DNA from: Cognataquiflexum nitidum
GTDB lineage: Bacteria; Bacteroidota; Bacteroidia; Cytophagales; Cyclobacteriaceae
Assembly (NCBI RefSeq): GCF_022538055.1
Contig: NZ_JAKZAM010000017.1
Span: 47,465 to 111,464, forward strand
Length of the DNA: 64,000 nt
Direction of reading: 5' to 3'
Below, in pieces: positions 1-7,474 of the stretch. The translations under genes and the position numbers were made by a program. Each line of letters opens with the position of its first letter. The first letter of the stretch is position 1. The notes beneath the pieces are model-generated. The model was not told the origin of the DNA. It worked only from the letters and a program-made list of their open reading frames with translations, and searched no databases.

Positions 1-2
1 CC

Positions 3-332
3 GAGTACCTGCAGCCTGTCTTTGAGCAACTCGACCAACACCTGCAAGACATGCCTTTCCATGCCGGAGAAATCCACCTTCAGGTCCTAACAGCGATGAT
101 TTTTGCGGATTTTGATTTTGAGAAAACACTCATTTTCCTCGTCAACTATGGCAGGGACAATGATACCACTGCTGCCATCGCAGGAGGAATTTTGGGAGCA
201 TATTTTGGTTTCGACCGACTTCCCGAGCAAATGAAAAATCAAGTTCTCGAGGTCAATAAAAATGAATTGGACATCGACTTGGTGGAATTGTCAGAGAATA
301 TGACTGAGAATTTATTGAGGAGGTATAAGTGA
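3..332 (+). CDS. ADP-ribosylglycohydrolase family protein, C-terminal part (5' end outside window)
   Basis: The reading frame is open from the window edge, so only about the last 109 residues are seen. They hold GRDNDTTAAIAGGILGAYFG, the C-terminal metal-binding signature of ADP-ribosylglycohydrolases (G-R-D-x-D-T followed by a small-residue helix). In this family the two aspartates bind Mg2+ and the enzyme removes ADP-ribose from proteins or small molecules. An internal ATG at 51 exists, but the frame reads through upstream of it with family-like sequence, so it is not the start. The substrate cannot be judged from this fragment. It lies next to toxin-antitoxin genes, which may be chance. 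Confidence 0.8.
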   Translation, partial: EYLQPVFEQLDQHLQDMPFHAGEIHLQVLTAMIFADFDFEKTLIFLVNYGRDNDTTAAIAGGILGAYFGFDRLPEQMKNQVLEVNKNELDIDLVELSENMTENLLRRYK

Positions 333-334
333 GC

Positions 335-388
335 GGGTTAAGGGTTAATTGGTTAATGGTTAATTGGTTAATGGTTAATTGGTTATTT
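335..388. repeat. Short tandem repeat of about 15 bp (GGTTAATTGGTTAAT type)
   Basis: Directly after the stop codon at 330-332 the sequence repeats GGTTAATTGGTTAAT about three times and decays into GGTTATTTG. A similar GGTTATTTGG run occurs at 5979-6011. Both lie at a gene end, so these look like simple intergenic repeats of this genome rather than a regulatory site. Confidence 0.75.
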
Positions 389-491
389 GAAGCCTTGTTT
401 AAAGAAACATTTTTAATAAAATACACGTGTAAAAAATTTAGTATTGACACGTGTAAATTTTATTACTAAATTGGTATCTAAATTCAAAGCT

Positions 492-740
492 ATGAATACG
501 AAACTGACGCTGACGATTGAGAAATCAGTCATTGAAAACGCCAAAAAGTACGCCCAAATGAAGGAAAGGAGTCTCTCGGATTTGATTGAAAACTACCTGA
601 AAGCCTTGACCAATGAAGAACCTTTACCTAAAAATGAATTGACTCCGATTGTCAAATCTTTGAAAGGATCATTTAAAATGCCGGAAAATTTCGATTATAA
701 GAAAGAATTAACAGACCGCCTATCTGAAAAATATTTGTAA
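492..740 (+). CDS. Antitoxin-like protein, DUF6364 type
   Basis: An 82-residue protein starting MNTKLTLTIEKSVIENAKKYA. The short beta-strand followed by two helices resembles the ribbon-helix-helix-like DUF6364 antitoxin family found beside PIN toxins in Bacteroidota. I chose the ATG at 492 over the one at 444 because family members start with the M-x-x-K-L-T-L-x-I strand. Its stop codon overlaps the start of the PIN gene (TAATG at 738-742), which gives translational coupling. By analogy with VapBC pairs it should bind and neutralise the toxin and repress its own promoter (inference). Confidence 0.75.
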   Translation: MNTKLTLTIEKSVIENAKKYAQMKERSLSDLIENYLKALTNEEPLPKNELTPIVKSLKGSFKMPENFDYKKELTDRLSEKYL

Positions 741-1156
741 TGGATACGGTTTTAATAGATACAGATGTTATCCTCGATTTCTTTTTTGACAGAAAACCAT
801 TTTCAGAAGAAGCATCAATACTTTTGAGTTTATGTGAAAAAGGAGAAGTCAAAGGTTTTGTTACTTCCATCATGTTGAGCAATGTCTATTATTTATTGAG
901 GAAAACAGCAAACCATGAAAAGGTGATTGAAAATCTAAAAATGCTGATGAACATCATCGATGTCACCACAACCAACAAAAATACTGTCATTGAGGCACTT
1001 AACTCTGAATTCAAAGATTTTGAGGATGCGCTTCAGAATTTCTCAGCCAAAAATGAAAAAGAAATCAAAGTCATCATTACCAGAAATATTAAAGATTATA
1101 AATCAAGCACTTTATCCATAATGACCCCGGAATCTTATCTGAAATCAGCCAAATAG
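740..1156 (+). CDS. PIN domain toxin (VapC-like ribonuclease)
   Basis: A 138-residue PIN-domain protein covering the whole family length. Acidic residues expected for Mg2+-dependent RNA cleavage are present: D7 and D9 in LIDTDVILD near the N terminus, D93 and E95-D96 in the DFEDALQ segment, and D119 in ITRNIKDY. The ITRNxKD motif is typical of Bacteroidota PIN toxins. The start codon overlaps the antitoxin stop by one base. VapC-type toxins usually cut tRNA or rRNA; the target here is unknown. No disruption is seen, so the pair looks intact. Confidence 0.85.
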   Translation: MDTVLIDTDVILDFFFDRKPFSEEASILLSLCEKGEVKGFVTSIMLSNVYYLLRKTANHEKVIENLKMLMNIIDVTTTNKNTVIEALNSEFKDFEDALQNFSAKNEKEIKVIITRNIKDYKSSTLSIMTPESYLKSAK

Positions 1157-1211
1157 AAAGGTCATTTTGAAATCATAAGTCTCTTTGGGGCTCCAATGTT
1201 TCTTTAAAAAA

Positions 1212-2162
1212 ATGAAAAGAAAACCTACATTCAAATGGCTTCTCTGCTTACTGACCTACTTTTTCTTTGGAGCGCTTTCTGCCAATAGTCAAACGAATGT
1301 GGCAATAACGATAGATGATGTACCAAACACCCGGCAGTTTGAAACGGATAATTTTCAATCTCAATTACTCGATAATCTGGATTCATTCAATATTCCGGTT
1401 GCAATTTTTATCAATGAAGGATTGCTCTATAAAACTGATTCAATTGCCAGAAATTTTAAACTCTTGGTTGATTGGGCAAAAAAGGATTTTGTTACTCTTG
1501 GTAACCACACGTTTAGCCATGCCAGGTATTCAGATGTGGGGTTTGAACCATTCAAGGCAGATGTTGAAAAAGGTGAATTCATCAGCCGGGAGCTCTCAGG
1601 CAAATACAATAAACCACTTCAATATTTTCGCTTCCCATTCAATGATTTAGGGAAAGATTCCGTCCAACAAATTTTGATTCACAGCTTTCTAAAGGAAAAA
1701 AAGTACATCAGCACTCCTTTCACAGTGGAAAGTTCTGATTGGATGTTCAATTATATCTATGAGTATTATCTTTCACATTCTGAACCGGAAAAGGCAAAGG
1801 AAATCGGTGAGTTATATGTTTCCAAAACCATAGATTATTTCCATTTTTTTGATTCCCTTTCTTTAGAAAAATATGGAAGAAAAGTGAACCAAATCTTTCT
1901 TTGTCATGATAATGCTTTGAACTCCAAATACCTTGGTGAAATCGTCCGGAAGTTAAAAGAGGAAAACCACAACTTCATTAGTCTGGAAACCGCTCTACTA
2001 GACACTGTTTACCTCCAAGAAAATCAGTATTATCAAAAATGGGGAGTTTCTTGGTTCTACAGGTGGATGCCTGTGCAGCAGGAAAGAACCCGTTGGATGA
2101 GGTTAGAACCAGATTTGAGTCTGATTGAATTATTATACCGAGAATTAACGGATAAAGAATAA
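1212..2162 (+). CDS. Secreted polysaccharide deacetylase (NodB-like, CE4)
   Basis: A 316-residue protein with a signal peptide (MKRKPTFKWLLCLLTYFFF, cleavage near ANSQ). The ATG at 1212 is preferred to 1185 because it places the basic n-region directly before the hydrophobic stretch. The NodB fold signature is visible: TIDD at residues 34-36, then NHTFSH with H99 and H103 spaced H-x3-H as metal ligands, and RFPFND as the third motif. Members remove N-acetyl or O-acetyl groups from glycans in the envelope or outside the cell; the substrate is unknown. A truncated frame begins 4 bp after the stop codon. Confidence 0.85.
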   Translation: MKRKPTFKWLLCLLTYFFFGALSANSQTNVAITIDDVPNTRQFETDNFQSQLLDNLDSFNIPVAIFINEGLLYKTDSIARNFKLLVDWAKKDFVTLGNHTFSHARYSDVGFEPFKADVEKGEFISRELSGKYNKPLQYFRFPFNDLGKDSVQQILIHSFLKEKKYISTPFTVESSDWMFNYIYEYYLSHSEPEKAKEIGELYVSKTIDYFHFFDSLSLEKYGRKVNQIFLCHDNALNSKYLGEIVRKLKEENHNFISLETALLDTVYLQENQYYQKWGVSWFYRWMPVQQERTRWMRLEPDLSLIELLYRELTDKE

Positions 2163-2166
2163 AGAA

Positions 2167-2292
2167 ATGGAAAAGCCCTTCTTTCTCCCAATTGAAGAAT
2201 CCTTGTTCAAACCAAATCCCATAAAAATCAATAAACCAAACAGAATTCATCTTGCTGGCGAAATAGCAGATTTTGATAAAAAAAAAGCCTGA
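2167..2292 (+). pseudogene. Small frame, possible 5' remnant of a gene truncated at the repeat boundary
   Basis: An ATG four bases after the deacetylase stop opens a 41-codon frame (MEKPFFLPIEESLFKPNP...). It runs into the left copy of the duplicated terminator region at about 2278 and stops at 2290-2292, inside that copy. The spacing suggests a second gene of the deacetylase operon whose remainder was removed when the flanking duplication formed. I recognise no domain. It could also be a chance frame. Confidence 0.35.
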
Positions 2293-2451
2293 AGAATTAA
2301 CTCCAGGGCTTTGGTCTTCAATAGTGGTTAAGTTTACAAGAAAAGGGTTTTTGTTCTTCCGGTCGCGTCAGTGACTTTCAATGACACTTCATTGGTATTC
2401 AGGTTTTTTAAGTGATAGACTTTGGTAAAAGCTTCGGCTTGGTCGATTTTT
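2278..2451. repeat. Left copy of a ~174-bp direct repeat flanking the HipBA module
   Basis: This block matches 4341-4515 (offset 2064 bp) with about nine mismatches and one single-base gap in the terminator stem. It covers a hairpin (2284-2312) and the last 39 codons of the secreted-protein gene whose full copy is at 4398-4985. Similarity ends abruptly at 2451. The two copies bracket exactly the hipB/hipA-like genes. Confidence 0.9.
2334..2451 (-). pseudogene. 3' fragment of a DUF3244-like secreted protein gene
   Basis: On the minus strand this encodes ...KVYHLKNLNTNEVSLKVTDATGRTK..., the same C-terminal strand region as the intact gene at 4398-4985, with its stop codon at 2334-2336. Three residues differ (TNE against NKD) and several other changes are silent. 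The fragment therefore comes from a diverged paralog or allele rather than from a very recent exact copy. It lacks any start and about 80% of the gene. Confidence 0.85.
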
Positions 2452-2607
2452 CTGAATTTGGTTGACTCCCCACGCGATTTAGTTTATTAGACTCATGCTT
2501 ATCTAATTTCAAATTAATTTTTATTGCATGAAAAATAATTCACTATATATATAAATAAGACTTAATGAATGAATATTCATTCTTATAATATTTAATAAAA
2601 AAATGTT

Positions 2608-2615
2608 TAAATTTG
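2608..2615 (+). promoter_or_regulatory. Bacteroidota-type -7 element (TAAATTTG) before the hipB-like gene
   Basis: TAAATTTG matches the TAnnTTTG consensus of the main sigma factor of Bacteroidota. Transcription would begin near 2622, leaving a leader of about 30 bases before the ATG at 2654. That supports 2654 over the in-frame ATG at 2603, which lies upstream of this element. No good -33 TTTG is seen. Confidence 0.45.
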
Positions 2616-2653
2616 TATTGTATTCCATTCATAAAATACTAAATTACTATATA

Positions 2654-3010
2654 ATGACTGACGAATCATCCAAAAATTGGTTTTCTATGAGCGATCAAGC
2701 TTTAACAGAGCAAATCGGTACTTTTGTGAGGCATCACCGTGTGGAACAAAATAAAACACAGGATACTTTGGCCTTGGAATCCGGCATCAGCCGCTCGACT
2801 TTGAGTCTTTTGGAGCGGGGAGAAACGGTCACGGTCGCCACCCTAATCCAGGTATTGCGGATGCTTGACAGGTTGGACATCATGGATTCATTTGAAATAA
2901 AAGAGACAATAAGTCCGTTGGACTTGGTTAAAAAACAAAAAGTCAATCGGCAGCGGGTTAGGCTGAAATCCAAGGGAACTGAAAAAAAAGAGGAACAAAT
3001 CGATTGGTAA
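2654..3010 (+). CDS. HipB-like HTH (XRE) antitoxin
   Basis: A 118-residue protein with a Cro/C1-type helix-turn-helix at about residues 17-72: RHHRVEQNKTQDTLALESG, then ISRSTLSLLERGET as the recognition helix. The C-terminal tail is basic and charged, rich in K and R. It sits 3 bp before a HipA-like kinase, the standard HipBA arrangement, so it is the likely antitoxin and autorepressor. The start at 2654 is supported by the promoter element at 2608; a further in-frame ATG at 2687 is also possible. Confidence 0.82.
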   Translation: MTDESSKNWFSMSDQALTEQIGTFVRHHRVEQNKTQDTLALESGISRSTLSLLERGETVTVATLIQVLRMLDRLDIMDSFEIKETISPLDLVKKQKVNRQRVRLKSKGTEKKEEQIDW

Positions 3011-3013
3011 GAC

Positions 3014-4321
3014 ATGGAGGTAGCTAGTGTTTCTATTTGGGGGAAATCTGTTGGAGCTGTCGCTTGGGATGGAAAAGCCGGTTATGCAATATTTGAATTT
3101 GAGCCTAAATTCAGGCAACTTGGTTGGGATTTGTCTCCATTAAAAATGCCTGTTGGAATAATTCAAAGTAAATTTTCATTTCCTGACCTCCGTGGAGGAA
3201 AAAATCCAGAATATAACACATTCAAGGGATTACCGGGACTATTGGCAGATGCGTTGCCCGACAGATATGGTAACCAACTAATCAACTTATGGCTAGCTCA
3301 GCAAGGCCGTCCTATGGATAGCATGAATCCTGTAGAAATGCTCTGTTTCATAGGAACCCGGGGCATGGGCGCATTAGAATTTGAACCTGTAGTACTCAAA
3401 GAGACCAAACGTGTTTTCTCTATTGAAATCGACAGCCTAGTTGACACAGCCAAAAATATACTGAATCAGAAGGAGACATTTTTCACCGATCTCCACAAAG
3501 ATGAAGAGCAGGCACTTACAGAGATTCTCAAAATAGGCACTTCCGCCGGTGGTGCCAGACCAAAGGCGTTAATAGCTTGGAATGAAAATACAGGAGAGGT
3601 TAAATCAGGCCAAACGACAGCACCAAAAGGATTTGGTCATTGGCTGATCAAACTTGATGGTGTCAGTGATGTACAGCTTGGTTCAAGTCATGGTTTTGGA
3701 AGGGTGGAAATGGCTTACTACCATATGGCAAAAGCCTGTGGGATCGTAATGATGCCTTGTAGGCTTTTGGAAGAAAATGGGAGGGCACATTTTATGACCA
3801 AGCGATTTGACCGGGAGGATGGAGGGGTGAAGCACCATGTACAAACTTTTTGTGCACTGAAGCATTTTGATTATAATCAGGTAGGCAGCTTCAGTTACGA
3901 ACAACTATTCCAATGTATGAGGGAGCTTAAGTTGAGTTATGCAGATGCAGAACAGATGTTTAGGAGGATGGTATTCAATGTTATAGCTCGGAATTGTGAT
4001 GACCATACCAAGAATTTTTCGTTTTTGTTGCGACAGGGAGGAAAATGGGAATTGGCTCCTGCATATGATCTTTGCCATGCATTCCGGCCGGGAAGCGATT
4101 GGGTAAGCCAACATACCCTAAGCATCAATGGCAAACGAAAAAATATCAAAAGAGAGGATCTGATGACTATAGGAAATTCCATCCACTGCAAAAATGCTTC
4201 AGTCATCATTGATGAAATAAATGATATCGTCCAAGATTGGAAAATATTTGCAGATGAAGTTCAAGTCTATCTTAAACTCCGCGATGAAATAGGCGGAACC
4301 CTTATAAATATTAATAGGTAA
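3014..4321 (+). CDS. HipA-like serine/threonine kinase toxin
   Basis: A full-length 435-residue HipA family protein. The N-terminal HipA subdomain ends near residue 125. The kinase core follows: GTSAGGARPK at 175-184 is the nucleotide loop, K213 in WLIKLDG is the ATP lysine, D329 in RNCDDHTKNFSF is the catalytic-loop aspartate and D352 in APAYDLC binds Mg2+. E. coli HipA phosphorylates glutamyl-tRNA synthetase and induces dormancy; other HipA-type kinases hit other targets, so the substrate here is open. All key residues are present, so it is probably active. The gene lies 3 bp after hipB, and both sit between direct repeats of a neighbouring gene. Confidence 0.88.
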   Translation: MEVASVSIWGKSVGAVAWDGKAGYAIFEFEPKFRQLGWDLSPLKMPVGIIQSKFSFPDLRGGKNPEYNTFKGLPGLLADALPDRYGNQLINLWLAQQGRPMDSMNPVEMLCFIGTRGMGALEFEPVVLKETKRVFSIEIDSLVDTAKNILNQKETFFTDLHKDEEQALTEILKIGTSAGGARPKALIAWNENTGEVKSGQTTAPKGFGHWLIKLDGVSDVQLGSSHGFGRVEMAYYHMAKACGIVMMPCRLLEENGRAHFMTKRFDREDGGVKHHVQTFCALKHFDYNQVGSFSYEQLFQCMRELKLSYADAEQMFRRMVFNVIARNCDDHTKNFSFLLRQGGKWELAPAYDLCHAFRPGSDWVSQHTLSINGKRKNIKREDLMTIGNSIHCKNASVIIDEINDIVQDWKIFADEVQVYLKLRDEIGGTLININR

Positions 4322-4340
4322 TTCTAAAATAGAATTATAA

Positions 4341-4515
4341 CGAAAAAAAGCCCTGAAGAATAAACTCCAGGGCTTTGGTCTTCAATAGTGGTTAAGTTTA
4401 CAAGAAAAGGGTTTTTGTTCTTCCGGTTGCATCAGTGACCTTCAGTGACACATCTTTATTATTCAGGTTTTTTAAGTGATAGACTTTGGTAAAAGCTTCG
4501 GCTTGGTCGATTTTT
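4341..4515. repeat. Right copy of the direct repeat flanking the HipBA module
   Basis: Matches 2278-2451 at an offset of 2064 bp. This copy forms the terminator and 3' end of the intact secreted-protein gene, so it is the native context. The left copy is a fragment. Confidence 0.9.
4347..4376 (-). terminator. Hairpin terminator of the 4398-4985 gene
   Basis: A perfect 9-bp stem (AAAGCCCTG / CAGGGCTTT) with a 12-base loop. Read on the minus strand it is followed by a run of seven T, as expected for an intrinsic terminator of the secreted-protein gene. It may also stop hipA transcripts from the other side. Confidence 0.75.
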
Positions 4516-4985
4516 TCAGTAAAAATGGATCTTCCGTTTTGGTCTAAAATTTCAACTTTTGTTCCGGGCTCCTCCAATCCGATCACTGCCAATCTGAAGG
4601 AGTTTTCATCAATGCTTTTGCCGTAGGCCATCAAAGGAAGCGGTGTAGGTGCCTCTTTGGTTTCGACGGTGTAGATCATCTTCTCAGCACTTGGTTCTTT
4701 GATATTGCTTTCGATGGAGATTTGATATTCTCCAGCCGGAAGCTGTGAAAGGTCATAAGGAACCTGCATGTCTTCTTTTACCTTCACATATTGCTGGTGA
4801 AGCTTGTGGCCTTCACTGTCTAGGACTTCGAGTTTGACTTTGCCTAAACCTTCTTTTAGAGAGATGGCTACTTTTTTGTCCTTGGAACGTACTGAAGACA
4901 ATTCTTCGATTCCGTCATTTGATGCGTTTGCAATGCTGGCTACACCTAGTGTGGCGGCTAATGCGAGTGTGAATAATTTTTTCAT
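4398..4985 (-). CDS. Secreted beta-sandwich-like protein (DUF3244-like)
   Basis: A 195-residue protein with a signal peptide (MKKLFTLALAATLGVASIANA). The mature part holds two similar strand-rich segments: about 45-105 (KVKLEVLDSEGHKL ... LPAGEYQISIE) and about 120-195 (TKVEILDQNGRSIF ... KVTDATGRTKTLFL). Each resembles the D-x-x-G-x-x-L/I pattern seen in DUF3244 and in the fold of T9SS C-terminal domains. No catalytic motif is visible. The role is unknown; it may be an extracytoplasmic structural protein. A diverged 3' fragment of a homologue lies at 2334-2451. Confidence 0.6.
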   Translation of the reverse strand: MKKLFTLALAATLGVASIANASNDGIEELSSVRSKDKKVAISLKEGLGKVKLEVLDSEGHKLHQQYVKVKEDMQVPYDLSQLPAGEYQISIESNIKEPSAEKMIYTVETKEAPTPLPLMAYGKSIDENSFRLAVIGLEEPGTKVEILDQNGRSIFTEKIDQAEAFTKVYHLKNLNNKDVSLKVTDATGRTKTLFL

Positions 4986-5313
4986 TTTGTGTGGTTGTTT
5001 ATAAGTTGGTATGATCCCTTATCCATCTTCTGTTCCAATTTTATTTTGGTAGTGACCGCGCCAGTTTTCAGGTTAAATAATTTTAACCCAAACGTTAAAA
5101 ATTTAACATTCAATCGATTGTGAGGAAGGCGTTGAAAGCTAAAAACTGTATTATCCTGATACAATTGGACATCATAGTGTCCTGTTTCGAAACAGATTTT
5201 AGCAAAAAACTAAGTTTACCACTTTGCCAAAGGTTGCATGAGGATTGAAATATTAACCAAATTTAATTTTGAAAAATTTTTAGAAAATTCTTTTGGCAAA
5301 AATCAAATAAAAA

Positions 5314-5337
5314 AACCTGTACGATTTTGTACAGGTT
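5314..5337 (-). terminator. Hairpin terminator of the thioesterase gene
   Basis: A perfect 9-bp stem (AACCTGTAC / GTACAGGTT) with a 6-base loop. Read on the minus strand it is followed by a T-rich run. It lies 40 bp past the stop of the gene at 5377-5910. The rest of the 5000-5376 gap holds the upstream region of the secreted-protein gene, with no other feature seen. Confidence 0.75.
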
Positions 5338-5376
5338 CCGTTCTACATCGGTCAAGAAAAGCGTATAGATAGGCTT

Positions 5377-5910
5377 TTACAATTCTGATTTGATGATTTT
5401 GACCCTTTCGGAAATCGTCATATTGCTGATATCAAGGTTTTCGGAAGTGGCTTTGAGAAATTCTAAAACTGCTCCCTCGTGGTCGGTCGATGCGCCTTCT
5501 TTGACAGTTACATAGCGCATTGTGGTCCAAAGGACAGTTTTGAGCTCCTTTTGTGCATCATCGGTCATGTAGTATTCGACGACGATGGTGTTGTGGTTAT
5601 ACCAAAGCAGACGGCTCATGATACGGATCCACTCTCCCACTTTGGCTGGACGGACATAGGAGATGTTGTGGTTATATACCACCCAAGCTGATTTATACTT
5701 TCGGATAAAATCGATCACTTCGACACCATAAAGCTTCGGAACCTGATCTTCCCGCGCATTGAAAAAGTAGTCAAAGTATTTTGCATTGTTAAGGTGCTGC
5801 AGCGGGTCGCAATCCTGAAACCTGATGACGACACGGCTTTCGGTTTGCTTTGGATAGTGCTTTTCTGGATTGTATTCAAACATGGCTTCGGTTTTTGGAG
5901 TGAACAACAT
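5377..5910 (-). CDS. Acyl-CoA thioesterase, 4HBT hot-dog family
   Basis: A 177-residue protein of the YbgC/FatA-like hot-dog superfamily. The diagnostic segment is VVIRFQDCDPLQHLNNAKY, where D-x-x-x-H-x-N corresponds to the active-site loop of 4-hydroxybenzoyl-CoA thioesterases, followed by YNHNISYVRPAKVGEWI. Such enzymes hydrolyse acyl-CoA thioesters in the cytosol. The exact acyl group is not predictable. An alternative start at the second Met (5883) is possible. The gene is monocistronic with its own terminator at 5314-5337. Confidence 0.8.
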   Translation of the reverse strand: MLFTPKTEAMFEYNPEKHYPKQTESRVVIRFQDCDPLQHLNNAKYFDYFFNAREDQVPKLYGVEVIDFIRKYKSAWVVYNHNISYVRPAKVGEWIRIMSRLLWYNHNTIVVEYYMTDDAQKELKTVLWTTMRYVTVKEGASTDHEGAVLEFLKATSENLDISNMTISERVKIIKSEL

Positions 5911-5978
5911 GAAATTAAGGAATTGTTCCTTTTGATGGGAATAAATTGGTACCAGGTCCCTGAGCTTATCGAAGGGTT

Positions 5979-6011
5979 GGTTATTGGGTTTTTGGTTATT
6001 TGGTTATTTGG
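5979..6011. repeat. GGTTATTTGG simple repeat
   Basis: A short run of GGTTATT-type units upstream of the thioesterase, similar to the run at 335-388. It appears to be degenerate intergenic sequence. Confidence 0.5.
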
Positions 6012-6057
6012 AATTCTGGCGCTGAATTAAAATCCAAAAAGGCATGGCCTGACAGAC

Positions 6058-6266
6058 AATATCTATAAATATCCAGAATCAATAAATATCAAATAAAAAT
6101 AAACCTTGAAACATTCTCGAATCCCCAATATCCAATAATATCCAGTATCAATAAATATCAGTCAACAATAAACCTCTAAACTTCAACAAATCCTCAATAT
6201 CCATTAATATCCAATATCAATTAATATCAAAATAAAAATCTCCAATTTTTAACGAATCCTCAATTT
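6058..6266. repeat. Three imperfect ~69-bp direct repeats in a non-coding gap
   Basis: Units start at 6058, 6127 and 6196, each opening AATATC and ending in CGAATCC(C/T)C or a close variant. A fourth begins to appear at 6262. They share AATATCCAnTAATATCCA and TATCAATAAATATCA cores. The DNA is about 75% A+T with stops in all frames, so it is non-coding. It fills most of the gap between two genes read leftward and lies just past the stop codon of the AstE-like gene. Confidence 0.75.
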
Positions 6267-6277
6267 CAGACAAAAAA

Positions 6278-7474
6278 CTACCACCACCCCTCATTCATAT
6301 ACATTTTCTTTTTGGAAGTTTTTTCACGATTGTAGAGCCTGAGGTATTGCACATCCAAATGCCTGACTCGATATCCAAGCAAATGAAAAAGTGGCTTGGC
6401 CATAAATTTGGCTATTTTGAGGTCAACAAGCAGAATTTCCTTGTCCCGATGTTCCCACTTCACTCCGTGGAGTAAAGTAAAGAGGTTGTCTATTTTGATT
6501 TTCCTTAAAAAAGCGGATAGCCTTAACGCCCAGATCGGAATCTTGCGAATGATAAAAAATCCATCACTCCCTTGATTTTGGTAAAGTGGCATAAACAGCC
6601 TGCCACCATATGTCGAATACACTGTCTCCGCATTGTTGGTGGCCAATTGGGTTCCTTTATTGATTTTTTGAAAACTCTCAAATCCCGGCAGCATCTTAAA
6701 TACATCCATTCCTATGATTCTATGCAGGTATACCACCTCAAAAATATCCCTGACTGAAGATGCTGCTTTCTGCAATTGGTCTTTGAATTTGCCATAGTCT
6801 TCAATGTCAAGTTTGCCTATGGAACCAGTCTCAACCAATGCCAAATAGGTAAAAGCGATACTGTTTTTGACAGCCTCAGGATCCAGGTGCTGCCCAGATT
6901 CAAAACCGATCGCAACATATCCCAATTGATTGATATAGCTGAGCATTGGCCCTTCGAGATACTCTTCGATTCCAAGTACTACAGGCACAGGAAATTGCCT
7001 CACAAACTTCCTGTTTATCAATGAATCATTGATAGTAATAAAAGGAAGTGTCTTACTTGAAGTCGTGTGGTAATCGATAAAATAAAAAGGCCCTTTTTCT
7101 GTTTTGGTGATTTCCTTGAGCAAATCCAAAAGTTCGAGAAGCTCCTTTTCCTCTTCCAAAAGGACTTTCTTATTTGCGACCATTTTGATGTTTGTCTTGG
7201 TCCAAAGTCTGTTGAGGTCAATGTCCAAAAATCTTTTGCCTTCAGAAAGTGCCTTCAGATTACCCCTGAGGGCATAAATTGATCCCCTTAGAATATCTTG
7301 ACGTGTAGAAAGGTCTGCCAAAACCCGCTCTAATGCCGTGACTCCGGCAGGTTCGTTGCCGTGAATTCCTGCAAAAAACAATACGGTCGGACCGGGTATT
7401 TCCCCTTTCAATTTTTGGATTACCCGACTGACAGGCATGTCAATTTTGGAGGGTGAAGTTTGGGCATCAATCAT
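6278..7474 (-). CDS. AstE/AspA-family zinc metalloenzyme (M14-like)
   Basis: A 398-residue protein of the succinylglutamate desuccinylase/aspartoacylase family. Zinc ligands H38 and E41 lie in GIHGNEPAG, DIDLNR at 84-89 binds substrate, and H136 in IDYHTTSS is the third ligand. The family normally hydrolyses N-acyl amino acids or amide bonds; the C-terminal ~150 residues are lineage-specific. Its ATG overlaps the stop of the carboxylate-amine ligase gene by 4 bp (7471-7474), so the two are translationally coupled. They probably act on related substrates, one forming and one cutting an amide bond (inference). The true substrate is unknown. Confidence 0.8.
   Translation of the reverse strand: MIDAQTSPSKIDMPVSRVIQKLKGEIPGPTVLFFAGIHGNEPAGVTALERVLADLSTRQDILRGSIYALRGNLKALSEGKRFLDIDLNRLWTKTNIKMVANKKVLLEEEKELLELLDLLKEITKTEKGPFYFIDYHTTSSKTLPFITINDSLINRKFVRQFPVPVVLGIEEYLEGPMLSYINQLGYVAIGFESGQHLDPEAVKNSIAFTYLALVETGSIGKLDIEDYGKFKDQLQKAASSVRDIFEVVYLHRIIGMDVFKMLPGFESFQKINKGTQLATNNAETVYSTYGGRLFMPLYQNQGSDGFFIIRKIPIWALRLSAFLRKIKIDNLFTLLHGVKWEHRDKEILLVDLKIAKFMAKPLFHLLGYRVRHLDVQYLRLYNREKTSKKKMYMNEGWW

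Noticed and set aside
2163..4345. Insertion sequence carrying HipBA
   Set aside because: No transposase, terminal inverted repeats or short target duplication was found; the flanks are instead long copies of a neighbouring gene end.
5794..6030. Rightward frame opposite the thioesterase start
   Set aside because: It is antisense to a clear gene at one end and runs into simple repeats at the other.
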